From positions 40,112 to 104,111 of the IMG/VR virus record IMGVR_UViG_3300009182_003747: a stretch of DNA of 64,000 bases. One strand, given 5' to 3'. The stretch is from a virus. Every line of letters begins with the position of its first letter. Position 1 is the first letter of the stretch. A program made the translations under genes and the position numbers. Shown here piece by piece: positions 44,872-52,715 of this stretch. The notes under the pieces are model-generated. The model ran no database searches. It saw only the letters and a list, made by a program, of their open reading frames with translations, and had not been told where the DNA came from.

Positions 44872-45476
44872 TGGCAGAGTATTCATTTCAGTCACTAGCG
44901 CAAAAGGGCTCATCGGGAGCAAAGACCCCGAGCTCTATGCAGGCCACCAAGTGGTTTGGTGACGTCGCGAAGAGCATAAACAACGTCAACATAAGTAAGC
45001 TGCAGAAGTCTGAGCCGGGAAGACTCGTAGACAATATAACCAGCAGCTCAATAGGCCGCATGTACTCGTTCTTCTATGATCCAAAGCTCAAGCACACACT
45101 ACCCTACTACGACAGGTATCCTCTCGTATTTCCAATCGAGCTCTATAGCGATGGCTTCCTGGGAATAAACATGCACTATCTACCGCCGTTTCTACGCGCA
45201 AAACTGATGGACGCTCTCTATACTACTATAAATAATACTAAATTCGACGATACGACTAAGATAGTAGTTTCTTATAATATACTCAATGGCGCTTCTAGAT
45301 TTAAGTACTTTAAGCCGTGTATAAAGAGATACCTACACAGTCACGTAAAGTCAAAGTACATGGACATAAGTCCAACACACTGGGATATGGCACTCATGCT
45401 GCCGACAGAGAGATTCGTAGGGGCTGACGCTGGAACCGTTCAGGGTGAATCAGCAGACAAGATAAGCAGGAAGTAA
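44871..45476 (+). CDS. Conserved T4-like virion protein, 201 aa
   Basis: Found in marine T4 relatives beside gp4 and gp54. Conserved segments: GRMYSFFYDPKLKHTLPYYD, RYPLVFPIELYSDGFLGINM, HYLPPFLRAKLMDAL, SRFKYFKPCIKRYL and MLPTERFVGAD. It is mostly alpha/beta with no membrane part. Annotators have sometimes linked this family to the DNA end protector gp2 because of its place near gp4; I cannot support that from sequence. Start and stop both overlap neighbours by one base (TAATG), so it is translated with gp4 and gp54. Confidence 0.75.
   Translation: MAEYSFQSLAQKGSSGAKTPSSMQATKWFGDVAKSINNVNISKLQKSEPGRLVDNITSSSIGRMYSFFYDPKLKHTLPYYDRYPLVFPIELYSDGFLGINMHYLPPFLRAKLMDALYTTINNTKFDDTTKIVVSYNILNGASRFKYFKPCIKRYLHSHVKSKYMDISPTHWDMALMLPTERFVGADAGTVQGESADKISRK
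45227..45234 (+). promoter_or_regulatory. Internal late-promoter box (TATAAATA)
   Basis: An exact TATAAATA on the plus strand inside the 201-aa gene, about 240 bases upstream of gp54. It could be an internal late promoter for gp54 and downstream genes, but the sequence is part of codons and may be chance. Confidence 0.3.
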
Positions 45477-46228
45477 TGCCAGTAAGTATCAACCAGTTCA
45501 AGTCAAATCTCCAGCAGGGAGTTCTCGTTCCCAATAGGTTCGAGGTGACTATAACTCCCGGCAGCCGAGTGTACAATAGTCTCAATAGGGCTGTATTCAA
45601 TCGCGTGTCCGGCTCAAACATTAGATTCTTTATCAACGGCGTTAATCATCCCGGTATATCAGCTCTAACCACAGATACTATGAGATATGGGTATGGTGTG
45701 CCGCAGAAGATGCCTTATGGAGTAAGATACACCGACCTATCAGTTTCTGCATTGATAGACAATGACGGCAAGATTCTAAATATGTTTAGAACTTGGATGA
45801 AGATGGTAGTCAACTATGACATACCAGAGAATCAAACTATAAATGATCGCACGGGCGTTAATCCTCAGCATAATCCATATGAGGTGGCTTATCACGATGA
45901 GTACACAACTAATCTCAGAATAAGTGTCTATGATACTAGCGATTTTGTCGTATCTGAGATCAACTTTGTCGAGGCGTATCCTATATCTATTGGAGACATA
46001 GGCCTAAACTGGAATGCAGGTAGTCAAGCTCTACTTTCAGTTACATTTGCCTACAAGTACTGGTATGGTTCGGGAAACAGCGCGCTTCCTATAAACAACA
46101 GTACCGGCAGTATTAAAGTAAGACTTGCTGGAGGTGACCAGCCTCAGCCGTCGAGCGATACCATACCCTATCCTGGATATAATAAATTAATATCGCCTAT
46201 TCAGGGAACACCTATACCACCACCTTAA
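45476..46228 (+). CDS. gp54: Baseplate tail tube initiator gp54
   Basis: Tube-like protein placed between gp48 and the first gp19 ring. It is 250 aa (T4: 320). The tube fold is evident: LVPNRFEVTITPGSRVYN near residue 16, HPGISALTTDTMRYGYG near 57, PYGVRYTDLSVSALIDND near 80, FRTWMKMVV near 103, and FVEAYPISIGDIGLNW near 163. gp19 has the same fold, but the position next to gp4, gp48 and gp26 favours gp54. The C-terminus is Pro-rich and probably flexible. Confidence 0.82.
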   Translation: MPVSINQFKSNLQQGVLVPNRFEVTITPGSRVYNSLNRAVFNRVSGSNIRFFINGVNHPGISALTTDTMRYGYGVPQKMPYGVRYTDLSVSALIDNDGKILNMFRTWMKMVVNYDIPENQTINDRTGVNPQHNPYEVAYHDEYTTNLRISVYDTSDFVVSEINFVEAYPISIGDIGLNWNAGSQALLSVTFAYKYWYGSGNSALPINNSTGSIKVRLAGGDQPQPSSDTIPYPGYNKLISPIQGTPIPPP

Positions 46229-46243
46229 TAATGGAGCTACATA

Positions 46244-46954
46244 ATGCCTCTACCTAAGATTGAGCACCCAATACTCGAGTGCATACAACCTTCTACAAAC
46301 AAGCCTATAAAGTATCGTCAGATGCTGGTAAAAGAAGAGAAGATTCTTCTCATGGCAAAAGTATCGGACAACATCGCCGACATATACACCAGTATCAAGC
46401 AGGTAGTAAACAACTGCGTTCTAGAAGATAAGTTCGATGTAGACATGATACCGATCTTTGATCTTGAGTTTATCTTTCTAAAGATCAGGGCGGCTTCAGT
46501 AGACAACATCGCTAAGATAAGCTTTAAGGATAGCGAGGACGATAAGGTATACGACTTTGAGATTAATCTCGATGAGATCAAGGTGGTGTTTCCAGATAAG
46601 ATCGATCGCGTAGTAAAGGTAAACAAGCAGGTCGGCTTTACACTGAACTATCCAAACGGCAAGCAGTACGACAACATGGACTTCTTGACTGAGAAAGATA
46701 GAGCCTTTGAGCTCATGGTCATCGGCTGCATAGATAAGATCTTTGATGGAGATGAGATCATCGATCCGATAACCACTCCTAAAGAAGAGCTCTTTGAGTT
46801 CATCGAGAGTCTAGACACAAAGACCTATGATAAAGTCAGAAGCTTCTTATCGTCAGTTCCATCAATCAGCCATACTCTTAATTATAAGAATTCACTCGGC
46901 AATAAAAAAGAGATAGTGCTGAATACGTTAACTGATTTTTTTACGTTTCGTTGA
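46244..46954 (+). CDS. gp26: Baseplate hub protein gp26
   Basis: T4 baseplate hub family, 236 aa (T4: 208). Conserved features: KIEHPILECIQPSTNKPIKYR at the start, MLVKEEKILLMAK (residues 26-38), DIYTSIKQVVNNCVLED and the acidic helix FDLEFIFLKIRA. gp26 is essential for hub assembly in T4. The stop codon TGA (46952) overlaps a TTG start of the next small gene (TTGA), an arrangement like that of tail assembly chaperone pairs. Confidence 0.88.
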   Translation: MPLPKIEHPILECIQPSTNKPIKYRQMLVKEEKILLMAKVSDNIADIYTSIKQVVNNCVLEDKFDVDMIPIFDLEFIFLKIRAASVDNIAKISFKDSEDDKVYDFEINLDEIKVVFPDKIDRVVKVNKQVGFTLNYPNGKQYDNMDFLTEKDRAFELMVIGCIDKIFDGDEIIDPITTPKEELFEFIESLDTKTYDKVRSFLSSVPSISHTLNYKNSLGNKKEIVLNTLTDFFTFR

Positions 46955-47127
46955 GTCATAATACACTAGATAATTACTACAAGACTATATTTGCTTTGAC
47001 TCAACATCATAAATACTCTATTAGTGATTTAGAGAATCTCATAGTATTCGAGAGAGACATATATGTAGATATGCTCTCGAAGTATCTAAGAGATCTAGAA
47101 GAGAGGCAGAGCAAGAAAAATGGGTAA
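46951..47127 (+). CDS. Small conserved protein after gp26 (TTG start), 58 aa
   Basis: Reads from TTG 46951 to TAA 47127. The protein starts SHNTLDNYYKTIFALTQHH, continues with KYSISDLENLIVFERDIYV and ends with a charged helix. I recognise this N-terminal pattern from small proteins following gp26 in cyanophage-like T4 relatives. TTGA overlaps the gp26 stop, and its own end overlaps the holin start by 8 bases, so it fills the gap precisely. A role in hub or tape assembly (chaperone-like, as for gp51) is inference. A short ORF with a rare start codon, easily missed. Confidence 0.72.
   Translation: MSHNTLDNYYKTIFALTQHHKYSISDLENLIVFERDIYVDMLSKYLRDLEERQSKKNG
47008..47015 (+). promoter_or_regulatory. 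Possible late-promoter box (CATAAATA)
   Basis: CATAAATA on the plus strand inside the 58-codon gene, about 105 bases before the holin start. It fits NATAAATA and could give separate late transcription of the holin/hydrolase genes. Weak evidence. Confidence 0.25.
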
Positions 47128-47587
47128 TCCTTTTGTAGACGAAGATGACGCTAACGCATCTCCGACTGTAGTGCTAAACAGCGCCGTAAGTCCATCTACT
47201 ATTATGGCTCAGCAGACTGTGCAGATGGCGTCAACTCAGGCCACTGCTCAGGCTCAAGCTTCTGTTGGTCTGGCTCAAGCAAATATTGACAATAAAGTCG
47301 TAGATGCTCAGCTGCAGAAGGAAGATGAGCACTGGGTAAAGTCATATTGGAGACCAGCAATGGGCTGGCTCTATATGGCTATCAACTTAATGGACTTCAT
47401 TGTATTTCCCGCCATAAGCATGTTCATTCCGATTGTATATAAGGCATTTGGCGTGCCACTTGGTTATACCGCTTGGGTTCCACTGACTCTATCTAACGGT
47501 GGATTGATTCATCTTTCGTTTGCTGCTATTCTAGGCGTGGCTGCATACACCCGCGGGCAAGAGAAGCTAGCAAAAGTGAGCTCATAA
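47120..47587 (+). CDS. Holin, three-TM family
   Basis: A 155-aa membrane protein of the 3-TM holin family first described in gene transfer agents. The N-terminal about 75 residues are Ala/Gln/Thr-rich and helical. The signature HWVKSYWRPAMGWLYMAINL follows, then TM1 (about 82-98), a second hydrophobic segment IPIVYKAFGVPL/WVPLTLSNGG, and TM3 IHLSFAAILGVAAYTRGQE. It would open the inner membrane at lysis. It lies 3 bases before the first of two hydrolase genes. ATG 47120 overlaps the end of the 58-codon gene. Confidence 0.85.
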   Translation: MGNPFVDEDDANASPTVVLNSAVSPSTIMAQQTVQMASTQATAQAQASVGLAQANIDNKVVDAQLQKEDEHWVKSYWRPAMGWLYMAINLMDFIVFPAISMFIPIVYKAFGVPLGYTAWVPLTLSNGGLIHLSFAAILGVAAYTRGQEKLAKVSS

Positions 47588-47590
47588 GAC

Positions 47591-49147
47591 ATGGTGGACA
47601 TACCGGGCGGTATCTACAGGACAGTAACTGGTGCCGCCAAGGCAGTTGGCAGAGAGACTCTCGCCGGAGTAGTAGGTCCGCGCGGAGCCGACGCACTTAT
47701 AAGAAACTTCTCAAGCGCAGCTGCTACTAACACGAGCGCCATGCAGGGAGTTATGCGCGCTGTAGTTGAGTCTAATAGATTAAACACTCAGATCTACAAG
47801 GAAGTTCGCTCTCAGAGTGTTCTTCTCGACAGCATGAACATGAATATGCTGGCGATAAAGAACGGCATAGCGAACTTGACATATCAATTGTCCGGCGGTG
47901 GAAATAGATCTACCAATGTAATATCACAGAGTGGAAACTCGGAAGACACAGGTCTGCTGGGTATGATTACATCTGGCGCAGTAGACTCTGTGGTACCAAT
48001 TATTGTTCCAGTTGTAGCCGCCGTGCTGGCCGGAATATTTGGGGCTAACTATAAAGATATAGTAAAATACTTAAAAAAAGACCCCTATGAAAAAGGCGGT
48101 AGCACAGGTCAAGAATCTCGTACTCGCAATAACTACGCTCGCGATCCAGAGACCGGTCAGTACTCAGAAGAAGCATTTAAGAAAGAGACGACAAGACCGG
48201 GTTTCAATCCCGACAACTTAGTATATGACTACAATAGCGATGTTAAGTCGGGTGCACCAGTTCCCCCTTATATAGAGAAGTACGTTGAGCAGCTCAGAGA
48301 CGAATCCAAAAAGAGGGGAGAAGAAACTCCTAAGTCAAGTACAAACTTAGGATTTAAGCAAGATATCTCTCCGACTCCATCACCCGATACGACAAAGTCA
48401 TCTGTTCTGGGCATGCCTATAGAGAGAGTCCATGAGCTCTATAAGAAGTTTGGTGCGCCCGGTCCATCTGGTTCAAATGGAATGCTTCCCGATAACGCTC
48501 TGACTACAGTAGATGGAACTAAAGCAGAATCAGCAACTGCCGCAGACTATCTCAAGATGAAAGAAGCAGCTGCGAAAGACGGCGTAAGCTGGGGTAAGCC
48601 GAGCGGTTATAGAACTTACGACGAGCAGGTAGCACTCGCTGAGCAGAAAGGAATATACGGGCACGGCGGACTGGCCGCTACTCCTGGAAGATCTAACCAT
48701 GGTCTCGGCATGGCCTTTGACCTAAGCGGTATGAACGACAAGGCCTTCAAGTGGCTTGAGCAGCATGGTACAGACTATGGATTTAAGACTATACCAGGAG
48801 AAAAGTGGCACTGGGAGCATACAGCACAGAGACAAGCCGCTCTTGGAACAGGCGCCAGCAGGCAGGCGAGCGAAGAGTCATCAAGCAAAGTTGCAATGCT
48901 AGAGCCGGGCAATAGTACTGGCGATAATATAGCGAGTAACTCTATAAAGAGAGAAGAACAGCAAGCAGTATCTCCTTCAGTTATCATGCAGAGTTCTGCG
49001 TCCGATACAGATCACGCGAGAGCCAATCCTATAATGCCAAAAGGCGCAAATGATCCAAGTCCACACAGCGTGCCGGATGTGCATAGTAGGTCCATCATAG
49101 CGAGTCTGTTTGGCATGGACGCCGACCCTAGACTAGGAACTGCATAG
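47591..49147 (+). CDS. Membrane-anchored M15-type peptidase (cell-wall hydrolase)
   Basis: 518-aa modular protein. Residues 1-115 are a helical module (PGGIYRTVTG at the start, IYKEVRSQSVLLDSMNMNML, IKNGIANLTYQL). Residues about 130-153 are a hydrophobic segment (VVPIIVPVVAAVLAGIFG). A long polar linker follows. Residues about 330-412 are a zinc M15/VanY-like D,D- or L,D-peptidase: SGYRTYDEQ, SNHGLGMAFDLS (His and Asp ligands) and EKWHWEHT (catalytic/ligand Glu and His). The C-terminal about 25 residues (IIASLFGMD) recur in the next protein. It could be the endolysin, or a virion hydrolase or tape-measure-like protein; placement after the holin favours lysis. Confidence 0.83.
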   Translation: MVDIPGGIYRTVTGAAKAVGRETLAGVVGPRGADALIRNFSSAAATNTSAMQGVMRAVVESNRLNTQIYKEVRSQSVLLDSMNMNMLAIKNGIANLTYQLSGGGNRSTNVISQSGNSEDTGLLGMITSGAVDSVVPIIVPVVAAVLAGIFGANYKDIVKYLKKDPYEKGGSTGQESRTRNNYARDPETGQYSEEAFKKETTRPGFNPDNLVYDYNSDVKSGAPVPPYIEKYVEQLRDESKKRGEETPKSSTNLGFKQDISPTPSPDTTKSSVLGMPIERVHELYKKFGAPGPSGSNGMLPDNALTTVDGTKAESATAADYLKMKEAAAKDGVSWGKPSGYRTYDEQVALAEQKGIYGHGGLAATPGRSNHGLGMAFDLSGMNDKAFKWLEQHGTDYGFKTIPGEKWHWEHTAQRQAALGTGASRQASEESSSKVAMLEPGNSTGDNIASNSIKREEQQAVSPSVIMQSSASDTDHARANPIMPKGANDPSPHSVPDVHSRSIIASLFGMDADPRLGTA

Positions 49148-49148
49148 T

Positions 49149-50660
49149 ATGGCAGATTCACCAGGTGGGCTATATAGGACAACTACTGAAGATCAAATAT
49201 CCTCTGCAACAAAGAGCTTTGCGGGACAGACAGCTTCATTTAGAAATGTATCTAGCGCTGTTACCACATCTAATAGAATAACTAATCAGGTCTATAAAGA
49301 AGTCAGAAATAATACCGCTCTTCTCAATAGTATAAACTTGAATATGATAGGTCTAAAGAACGGCATAGCGAACTTGAGCTATCATCTCTCTAGACAGACG
49401 TCAAATAAACCTGATACAATTGGTTCACAAAAAAGAGAAAATGGAAGAGGAATCACAGAGTACCTCATACCTGTTGCCGCTGGTGTTATAGCAGCTCTGG
49501 GACTATCTTCTACTACAACTAATGCCAAAGACGATAAACCGCCACCAGAGAGCAGTGGTTCTACTGCGTCGCCTGATGTCAAAAAAAGTGATGTGCCGTC
49601 TGACGTTAAAAAGAGTGACACAACTGGACAAAGTATTCCTGCGCCAGAGGGTAGAACAGAAGCTCCAGCCGCAGCGCCTGTAAAGTCTCAGCCTGCTCAG
49701 TCGCTGCAAACACCAGCGAGTAAAGCGCCTGATGCAGAGAAAGTACAGCAAGCTCCTGCAGTGCCTGCACCAGCAAGTCCATCTGTACCCCCTATAGCTG
49801 CAACTCCACTTCCGCCTCTCAAAGAAGCTAAATCAGAGAAACCAGCGCCAGTTCAAGGGCCTCATACTCCTGGATCTCCATGGAATAAAGATCGTATAGA
49901 GGGAAAAGATATCCCTCCGCCCGCAGAGAAGCCAGTTCCTCTCCCTCCTGTAAGACCGCCAGAAGAGAAGAATGAGCCAGTTAAAAAAGATAAAGCTGCT
50001 GGTGATTCTAATTTAGTACGCATGAATAAACGCACATATGTGGGTAAGCCTGAATTTATATCCGCATCAGACATACTCAGCTATCTCATGGGTAAGACTG
50101 ATAGAGTTCATGCAATAGGTATCATTGCAAACATGGAGCGCGAGTCGAGCTTCAGTCCAAATGTTCTTGGGGATGATAAAACATCAGGGGGACTATTTCA
50201 GCACCATCTTGATAGATTCAAAGCGATGAAGGACTACGTGGGTCCAAACTGGACTAGTGATTGGAAGAAGCAGATCGACTATGCCTTCAATGAGAAACAA
50301 ATGAATGATTATCTGGCTAAGAAATTCAAGAATAGCGAGGCCGCGGCTTCTGAATTTGTTGATATATTTGAACGTCCTAAAGATGGGACAAAGGCAAAAA
50401 GCGGTGCTATAGCAAACGCAAAGAAATACGATAAGTCATCTGATGCTGGAGATACTCTCAATGATAGGTCTATGAATACAGAGGCTAATAGAACTGCAAT
50501 GGCAAACAGACCCATCGTACTTCCTGTTCCAAGCCAGAGAGGCACGCAGATGACTGCCAATAGAGGTTCAGGCTCTGGAAGATCTGGTAGAAGTAATCCA
50601 CTCTTTGCCGGTGAGATCATCGGTCATCTGTTTGGATTGGATGACCATCAGGCTGCATAA
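49149..50660 (+). CDS. Membrane-anchored tail-lysozyme-type hydrolase
   Basis: 503-aa paralogue of the preceding protein with a different enzyme. Residues 1-80 repeat its N-terminal module (SPGGLYRTTT, QVYKEVRNNTALLNSINLNM, LKNGIANLSYHL). A hydrophobic segment (YLIPVAAGVIAALGLSS, about 103-122) and a Pro/Ala/Lys-rich linker (about 125-285) follow. Residues about 300-430 match the phage tail lysozyme domain: AIGIIANMERESSFSPNVLG with the likely catalytic Glu, SGGLFQHHLDRF, and KQIDYAF. The end, EIIGHLFGLDD, parallels IIASLFGMD of its partner. Peptidoglycan cleavage is probable; whether it acts in the virion or at lysis is open. Confidence 0.8.
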   Translation: MADSPGGLYRTTTEDQISSATKSFAGQTASFRNVSSAVTTSNRITNQVYKEVRNNTALLNSINLNMIGLKNGIANLSYHLSRQTSNKPDTIGSQKRENGRGITEYLIPVAAGVIAALGLSSTTTNAKDDKPPPESSGSTASPDVKKSDVPSDVKKSDTTGQSIPAPEGRTEAPAAAPVKSQPAQSLQTPASKAPDAEKVQQAPAVPAPASPSVPPIAATPLPPLKEAKSEKPAPVQGPHTPGSPWNKDRIEGKDIPPPAEKPVPLPPVRPPEEKNEPVKKDKAAGDSNLVRMNKRTYVGKPEFISASDILSYLMGKTDRVHAIGIIANMERESSFSPNVLGDDKTSGGLFQHHLDRFKAMKDYVGPNWTSDWKKQIDYAFNEKQMNDYLAKKFKNSEAAASEFVDIFERPKDGTKAKSGAIANAKKYDKSSDAGDTLNDRSMNTEANRTAMANRPIVLPVPSQRGTQMTANRGSGSGRSGRSNPLFAGEIIGHLFGLDDHQAA

Positions 50661-50681
50661 AAAAAGGGGGCCGAAGCCCCC
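50659..50681 (-). terminator. Rho-independent terminator of gp32
   Basis: On the minus strand, 7 bases after the gp32 stop: GGGGGC-TTCG-GCCCCC followed by seven T. The 6-bp G/C stem with a UUCG tetraloop is textbook. It also sits at the end of the plus-strand hydrolase gene, where it is preceded by A and followed by a weaker T-rich stretch, so it may stop both convergent transcripts. Confidence 0.93.
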
Positions 50682-50687
50682 TTAATC

Positions 50688-51602
50688 TTACCTAGCTGCT
50701 AGGTTCTTAAAGAACTCAAGACCCTCGTCATCTTCCTCGTCCAGCTTAGGCGCTGGAGCCGCCTTGAACTTAGGCGCAGGGGATTCATCCTTCCACGGGA
50801 GGTCGTCGTCCTCGGCCTTCGTACGGGCGATAGCGCGGGCTCCAGATGCAGAGCCGTCGGTACCGAGAACCTTGGCCAACTTGGCCGAGAGCTCCTCGTA
50901 CGTCTTGAAGTTCGACGGCGCGAGGAACTCCTGAAGAGAGCTCTCTTGCTTCCACAGTCCCTCGAGCTCTGAGTCGTCCTGCAGGAGAGGAGCTGACTTA
51001 GCGAACTCAGACTTATCGTAGTTGCGATAACCCTCAACCTGACGAATCTTGAGCTTGAAGTTCGCGCCGGCCCAGAAGTCAAACGGGTTGACCGCCTCTT
51101 CGTCTTGGAACTGTGGGTTCATCAGCTCGTTGAGCTTGTCGAAGATCTTCTTGCCGTACTTGAACAAGAATACCTTGCCCTCGTTATCGGGATTGCCCGG
51201 ATCGTTCACGACGTAGATGTTGCTGATGAAGTGAAGGCGGCGCTTCTGCTTGCGCGCGACTTCCTTGTCGGACTCAAGGCCAGAGTTCCAGAGCTTTGAG
51301 TTGTGCTCAGAGACTGGATCGTTCTTGCCGATAGTCGTGAGTGAGTTCTCGATGTACCACGTGCCGGTCGGGCCTTGGAAACCGTGATCCCAAACGCGAA
51401 CGAAGGGCATGTCTTCATTTGGAGGTGCTGGGAGGAAGCGGAATACGGCATAGCCATTGCCCGCCTTGTCTACTGTCGGCGACCAAAAGCGATCGTCCGA
51501 CTTGCGTTCCTGCTGATTAGTTGCAAGCTTGCTGAGGTCTGCTGCGAGCTTGTCGAGTCCAGACTTGCCGGACTGCTTCTTGAGTTGTGAAAAGTCTACC
51601 AT
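50688..51602 (-). CDS. gp32: Single-stranded DNA-binding protein gp32
   Basis: Replication/recombination ssDNA-binding protein. ATG 51602 (MVDFSQLKKQSG) is chosen: a GGAG site lies 8 bases upstream, and the basic LKKQS N-terminal cooperativity motif follows directly. An in-frame upstream extension to 51644 lacks a site. The 304-aa protein has the core patterns RFWSPTVDKAGNGYAVFRFLP, KLWNSGLESDKEVARKQKRR and VNPFDFWAGANFKLKIR, and an acidic C-terminal tail (EEDDEGLEFFKNLAAR) for partner binding. It contains no Cys, so the zinc site of T4 gp32 is absent, as in cyanophage-type gp32. gp59 and gp33 lie upstream as in T4. Confidence 0.95.
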   Translation of the reverse strand: MVDFSQLKKQSGKSGLDKLAADLSKLATNQQERKSDDRFWSPTVDKAGNGYAVFRFLPAPPNEDMPFVRVWDHGFQGPTGTWYIENSLTTIGKNDPVSEHNSKLWNSGLESDKEVARKQKRRLHFISNIYVVNDPGNPDNEGKVFLFKYGKKIFDKLNELMNPQFQDEEAVNPFDFWAGANFKLKIRQVEGYRNYDKSEFAKSAPLLQDDSELEGLWKQESSLQEFLAPSNFKTYEELSAKLAKVLGTDGSASGARAIARTKAEDDDLPWKDESPAPKFKAAPAPKLDEEDDEGLEFFKNLAAR

Positions 51603-51666
51603 TGTATTCTCCGTATGTTGCGATGTATTTTCGTATGTATACACTGAGCTGAATGTCGCTCAATAT

Positions 51667-51700
51667 TATTTATACTATCATCATTGCTGATATTTGTCAA
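51667..51700 (-). promoter_or_regulatory. Overlapping host-type and late promoters of gp32
   Basis: On the minus strand: TTGACA (51700-51695), 17-base spacer, TAGTAT (51677-51672), and an exact TATAAATA at 51674-51667 overlapping the -10. It lies upstream of gp32 and overlaps the end of gp59, so gp32 can be transcribed early and late. Confidence 0.7.
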
Positions 51701-52277
51701 CAATAATTTCTCTCATCTTTTCCTCGTCGTACTTGAGGAAAGGCTTGTACTTGGTGATAATGAGTTCTATCTCATCCCATATTGGATCACCTTCCATCTT
51801 ATTATTCCAGTATCTCAGACACTTTGCAACGTGAACTAATATCACGAGAGTCTCGAGCGATATCTCTCCGCGCATGTATAGCTTAAGCAGGTGCGGGTGC
51901 TGGCCGTCTTCTATCTTGAAGTTGCTGTCGAAGTCCTCGTTCAGCTTGGACAACTCAGACTTAAAGATATAGCTCAGAGACTGGATCTTCTTCTGCCACT
52001 CGTCGTGGATACGCTGGGCCTGCTCGTTGTATGCGATATCCTTAATCCACATCTTATTGTTATGGATCATATTGGACAGCATAAAGCTGTGCGGATCGGG
52101 ATGCTTGGCCAGCTTAGCGAAGAATATCTTATCGCGGCGTCCCTCGAAGCTGGACAGCTTGGCGTTCACCTTGCCGTTGTACTTCAGGTAGTCGTATCCC
52201 CTGCGGCTGAAGTGCTGCTTTAAAGCTAGGTACTCTTGGTAGCACTCAAATGGCGTCACTTTTTTCCTCGGTATCAT
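51681..52277 (-). CDS. gp59: Helicase loader gp59
   Basis: Loads the gp41 replicative helicase on gp32-covered DNA. The 198-aa protein (T4: 217) starts MIPRKKVTPFECYQEYLALK and contains HFSRRGYDYLKYNGKV and RRDKIFFAKLAKHPDPHSFML, which are diagnostic, then a C-terminal helical domain. The ATGA overlap with gp33 (52274-52277) suggests coupled translation. Order gp33-gp59-gp32 is as in T4. Confidence 0.93.
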   Translation of the reverse strand: MIPRKKVTPFECYQEYLALKQHFSRRGYDYLKYNGKVNAKLSSFEGRRDKIFFAKLAKHPDPHSFMLSNMIHNNKMWIKDIAYNEQAQRIHDEWQKKIQSLSYIFKSELSKLNEDFDSNFKIEDGQHPHLLKLYMRGEISLETLVILVHVAKCLRYWNNKMEGDPIWDEIELIITKYKPFLKYDEEKMREIIVDKYQQ

Positions 52278-52510
52278 ACCGGCAGTCTCGCGCCCTTCTT
52301 CAGAACGTTGATGTTCTCGGCTTCGGTCTGCATCTTTGACTTTAGTACTGGATCTTTCTTGATCATATTTGCTGCGTATTCTACTTCTAGATTATTCTTC
52401 TGACACCAGAAGATCACAGCGTCGATGTAGTCGAGGTTCTTAGAGTTTACGAGTTTCTCTATCTCAGTCGAGAAGATAGAATTAGAATTCACAATGCTGA
52501 TGATACTCAT
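52274..52510 (-). CDS. gp33: Late transcription coactivator gp33
   Basis: Small RNA polymerase-bound protein that connects the late sigma-like factor gp55 to the sliding clamp. The 78-aa protein carries the family core YIDAVIFWCQKNNLEVEYAA (residues 28-47) and the hydrophobic end NVLKKGARLPV. It is shorter than T4 gp33 (112 aa), as in marine relatives. It is encoded directly before gp59, and the TATAAATA boxes in this window are its expected targets. Start overlaps the upstream small membrane gene by 4 bases. Confidence 0.85.
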   Translation of the reverse strand: MSIISIVNSNSIFSTEIEKLVNSKNLDYIDAVIFWCQKNNLEVEYAANMIKKDPVLKSKMQTEAENINVLKKGARLPV

Positions 52511-52683
52511 TCTGTATCGTCATTCTTTTCAAATTCAAGAACTAAAATATTATTCTTTATCATCATTATCCATACTCCAATTATAATAGACGAAGATACC
52601 AGACTTCCAGTAACAAACATATTAAAGGCAAAGACGAGCATTGCGACTGATAAGAAAACTACCCATATGGGCACCACGTGCAT
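52507..52683 (-). CDS. Small membrane protein, 58 aa
   Basis: Two hydrophobic segments (PIWVVFLSVAMLVFAFNMFV, about residues 5-24, and SSSIIIGVWIMMI, about 31-43) and an acidic end (EFEKNDDTE). ATG 52683 is taken as start; an in-frame GTG two codons earlier (52689) has a better-placed GAGG and may be the real one. It overlaps gp33 by 4 bases (ATGA). Family not recognised; probably an inner-membrane protein of unknown role. Confidence 0.6.
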   Translation of the reverse strand: MHVVPIWVVFLSVAMLVFAFNMFVTGSLVSSSIIIGVWIMMIKNNILVLEFEKNDDTE

Positions 52684-52715
52684 ACTCACTCGTACCTCGC
52701 TTTAATTTATATAGA

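Noticed and set aside
44871-45476. Assignment of the 201-aa protein as DNA end protector gp2
   Set aside because: Position near gp4 is suggestive, but I see no sequence feature that supports gp2; left as a conserved virion protein.
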